The notes beneath the pieces are model-generated. The model ran no database searches, was not told where the DNA came from, and was given only the letters and a program-made list of their open reading frames with translations. From contig JAJRDC010000039.1 of NCBI GenBank assembly GCA_028678635.1, forward strand, positions 1 to 7,995: DNA of 7,995 nt, given 5' to 3'. Positions within the stretch are counted from its first letter, which is position 1. Every line of letters begins with the position of its first letter. Source of the stretch: Methanomicrobiales archaeon (GTDB lineage: Archaea > Halobacteriota > Methanomicrobia > Methanomicrobiales > JACTUA01). Of the stretch, positions 6,616-7,995 are shown piece after piece. Made by a program: the position numbers and the translations under genes.

Positions 6616-7572
6616 GTGCTGGGCAGGATCTCCTGGATTTCCATCGGGATCGCGCTGGCCATTGCCGTCCTGTTCCCCCTGCTGTCCGGCATGAGTTACC
6701 ATGTCCTGAACGTGGCCATCATCATGCTGATCTTCATCCTCTTCTCCTCTGCCTGGAACTTCCTGGCCTACTCGGGCCAGGCATCCCTGGGGCACGCCGC
6801 CTTCTTCGGCATCGGGGGGTATATCTCCACCATACTCGCCCGTTCCGCCGGCTACGCCTCCTTTGCCACGATCCTGGCCGGGGGATGCGTGGCCGCCTTC
6901 GTCGGGTTCCTGCTGGGACTCACCTGCGTGCGGCTGAAGGAGTGGTTCCTGGCCATGGTGACCTTCGGGTTTGCCGTGATCCTGCAGGTAGTGGTGGCCA
7001 CCACCCTCGCGGAAACCACCGGCGGGTGGGACGGGATGATCTCACCCCGGCTGATCCCGATCTCCTTGGACAACTACCTGGTCATCGAATACTACGTGAT
7101 CCTGGCCGCAACCATTGTCTCCATCATAGCCATTTACCTGATCCTCCGATCCCGGGCCGGCCTGGCCTTTGCTGCCATCCGGGAGAACGAGGTCGAGGCG
7201 CAGGCGGCCGGGATCAACCCGGTCAGCTGGAAACTCATCGCCTTTACCATCTCGAGTTTCCTGGCTGGGATCGCCGGTGCGCTGATGGTGCACCACATCG
7301 GGTTCATCTCCCCCGAGATCTTCAGTGCCGAGAACTCCTTCTGGCCTGTTATCTACTCCATATTCGGAGGCCTGGGCACCATCAGCGGGCCCATCATAGG
7401 CACCACGATCCTGACGATCGTCTGGGACGGGCTGAAGGAACTTGGCCTCACCTACGAGCGGTTCATCATCATCGGTCTCCTCCTCATCGTGGTCGTGATC
7501 TTCCTCCCCCGTGGGCTGGTATCGCTCCCGGAGAAGATCCGGGAACGACTCGCCCAGCGGAAGAAAGGGTGA
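6616..7572 (+). CDS. livM: Branched-chain amino acid-type ABC transporter permease, LivM family
   Basis: The 318-residue membrane protein matches LivM: N-terminal spans, then WNFLAYSGQASLGHAAFFGIGGY (47-69), the family's best signature; the cytoplasmic ATPase-coupling loop AGLAFAAIRENEVEAQAAGIN (181-201); SFLAGIAGALMVHHIGFISPEIF (214-236); and IFGGLGTISGPIIG (249-262). It ends with a short basic tail (RERLAQRKKG). It should pair with the LivH-like subunit to form the channel. The start is GTG at 6616, with GGGGAG (about 6602-6607) inside the end of livH as ribosome site. In the common livHMGF order an ATPase gene would follow, but here livM is last on its strand and is followed by a hairpin and a convergent livF. 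Confidence 0.94.
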   Translation: MLGRISWISIGIALAIAVLFPLLSGMSYHVLNVAIIMLIFILFSSAWNFLAYSGQASLGHAAFFGIGGYISTILARSAGYASFATILAGGCVAAFVGFLLGLTCVRLKEWFLAMVTFGFAVILQVVVATTLAETTGGWDGMISPRLIPISLDNYLVIEYYVILAATIVSIIAIYLILRSRAGLAFAAIRENEVEAQAAGINPVSWKLIAFTISSFLAGIAGALMVHHIGFISPEIFSAENSFWPVIYSIFGGLGTISGPIIGTTILTIVWDGLKELGLTYERFIIIGLLLIVVVIFLPRGLVSLPEKIRERLAQRKKG

Positions 7573-7606
7573 GACGGGGAACCCCGAGGATTTTCGCCCA
7601 TGCTGA

Positions 7607-7633
7607 CGGGAGGGGGCTGCTTGCCCCCTCCCG
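7607..7633 (+). terminator. Perfect 11-bp G/C hairpin after livM
   Basis: CGGGAGGGGGC (7607-7617) and its exact complement (7623-7633) enclose a 5-base loop, TGCTT, starting 35 bases past the livM stop. It is the strongest hairpin in the window. No T-run follows, so it may be a 3'-end stabiliser or a dispersed palindromic repeat rather than a true terminator. The rest of the 265-base gap (7573-7837) holds G-runs, a second hairpin and an A/T-richer stretch (about 7753-7810) with no gene. Confidence 0.5.
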
Positions 7634-7728
7634 GTCCCTCCCCCTGACGAGAGGAGAGAACGTTCCTTCTGTGATTCACCAAAAGGGAGGGGGGGTCCGG
7701 ATCAACCGCGGGGGGGCGCCCACGCGGC

Positions 7729-7745
7729 GGGGGGCGGAGCCCCCC
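7729..7745. repeat. Second G/C hairpin in the convergent gap
   Basis: GGGGGGC (7729-7735) and GCCCCCC (7739-7745) form a 7-bp stem with a GGA loop. G-runs at 7685-7687, 7689-7695 and 7710-7716 lie just upstream. It has the look of a dispersed palindromic element, but only one clear copy is in the window. Confidence 0.4.
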
Positions 7746-7793
7746 AGGAGCGTCCCAGTAATAGTCAGCAAATAGGCAACACCGATACACTAC

Positions 7794-7803
7794 AAAGAAA
7801 AAA
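7794..7803 (-). terminator. Oligo-T terminator of the livF transcript
   Basis: On the minus strand, 34 bases past the livF stop, there is TTTTTTCTTT. Oligo-T tracts are the usual archaeal termination signal, and this one stands out in GC-rich surroundings. Confidence 0.5.
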
Positions 7804-7837
7804 TACCGAAGAGGCCGCTGGGATCGCCGCCGCGTCC

Positions 7838-7995
7838 TCAGATGCCGAGGTAGGCCTTCTCGATGTGCTCGTCACGGAGGAGGTCCCGGGAGGATCCGGA
7901 GGTGATGACCCGGCCGTTCTCCAGGACGTAGCCCCGGTTGCAGAGCTCGAGGGCGTGCCGGACGTTCTGCTCCAGGAGGAGGATCGTCATCCCCT
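7838..7995 (-). CDS. livF: LivF-type ABC transporter ATPase, C-terminal 51 residues
   Basis: The minus-strand frame is open from the window edge to a TGA at 7840-7838, giving the last 51 codons of a gene that begins beyond 7995. The fragment reads MTILLLEQNVRHALELCNRG near its start, then YVLENGRV and a closing HIEKAYLGI. The LLLEQN stretch covers the strand leading to the H-loop position (usually His or, in LivF-type proteins, the EQN region), and the YVLENGR and AYLG endings are characteristic of LivF, usually about 235 residues. Walker A, the signature motif and Walker B are outside the window. The protein should power the LivH/LivM channel from the cytoplasmic face. It is convergent with livM, unlike the common co-directional livHMGF order. 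The gene was too short here to stand out by length; the call rests on motif recognition. Confidence 0.88.
   Translation of the reverse strand, partial: GMTILLLEQNVRHALELCNRGYVLENGRVITSGSSRDLLRDEHIEKAYLGI

Noticed and set aside
5577..6692. 371-codon minus-strand open frame antisense to livH
   Set aside because: Its Asp/Glu/Gly-rich translation is the mirror of Ile/Leu/Val codons in the permease; the permease on the plus strand has clear family motifs.
6885..7775. 296-codon plus-strand frame overlapping livM
   Set aside because: Its translation is rich in Arg, His, Pro and Gly with no domain, while livM in the other frame is unmistakable.

Overview
The window looks like high-GC archaeal DNA, most likely from a methanogen of the order Methanomicrobiales; that placement is an inference. 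The pointers are a membrane protein with N-terminal double zinc ribbons followed by PKD domains and Thr/Pro-rich linkers (a style common in methanogenic archaea), an archaeal-looking TATA box (CTATAAATA), strong GGGAGG/GGAGGT ribosome binding sites, frequent GTG starts and an oligo-T terminator. No rRNA, tRNA, CRISPR array, insertion sequence or phage gene was seen. Coding density is high, and the three longest non-coding stretches (232, 265 and 69 bases) are described below.

Region 1 (1-2305, plus strand) is a polyamine operon. It holds the C-terminal three quarters of a homospermidine synthase (hss), cut by the window edge, and 13 bases after its stop a fold-type III PLP decarboxylase of the ornithine/lysine decarboxylase family. 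Together they form a plausible two-step route from ornithine to putrescine to sym-homospermidine.

Region 2 (2314-4110, minus strand) holds a HIT-family nucleotide hydrolase, whose stop lies 8 bases from the decarboxylase stop. Upstream of it is a 428-residue membrane-anchored protein: two zinc ribbons, one membrane span, a Thr/Pro-rich stalk, two PKD domains and an unrecognised C-terminal beta-rich domain. A hairpin followed by T residues separates the two genes, so they may be separate transcription units.

Region 3 (4111-7995) starts with a divergent promoter region and contains a branched-chain amino acid/amide-type (HAAT family) ABC importer. A lipoprotein substrate-binding protein, then LivH-like and LivM-like permeases, run on the plus strand. 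At the right edge the last 51 codons of a LivF-like ATPase lie on the minus strand, facing livM. The importer is therefore split into two convergent transcription units; livG is not in the window and is presumably beyond the right edge. The 265-base gap between the convergent ends is full of strong G/C hairpins and ends in a T-run on the livF side.

Nothing here is a clearly new system. The best leads are the archaeal hss-decarboxylase pair, the zinc-ribbon/PKD protein with its unknown C-terminal domain, the split convergent liv locus, and the G/C hairpins at gene 3' ends.
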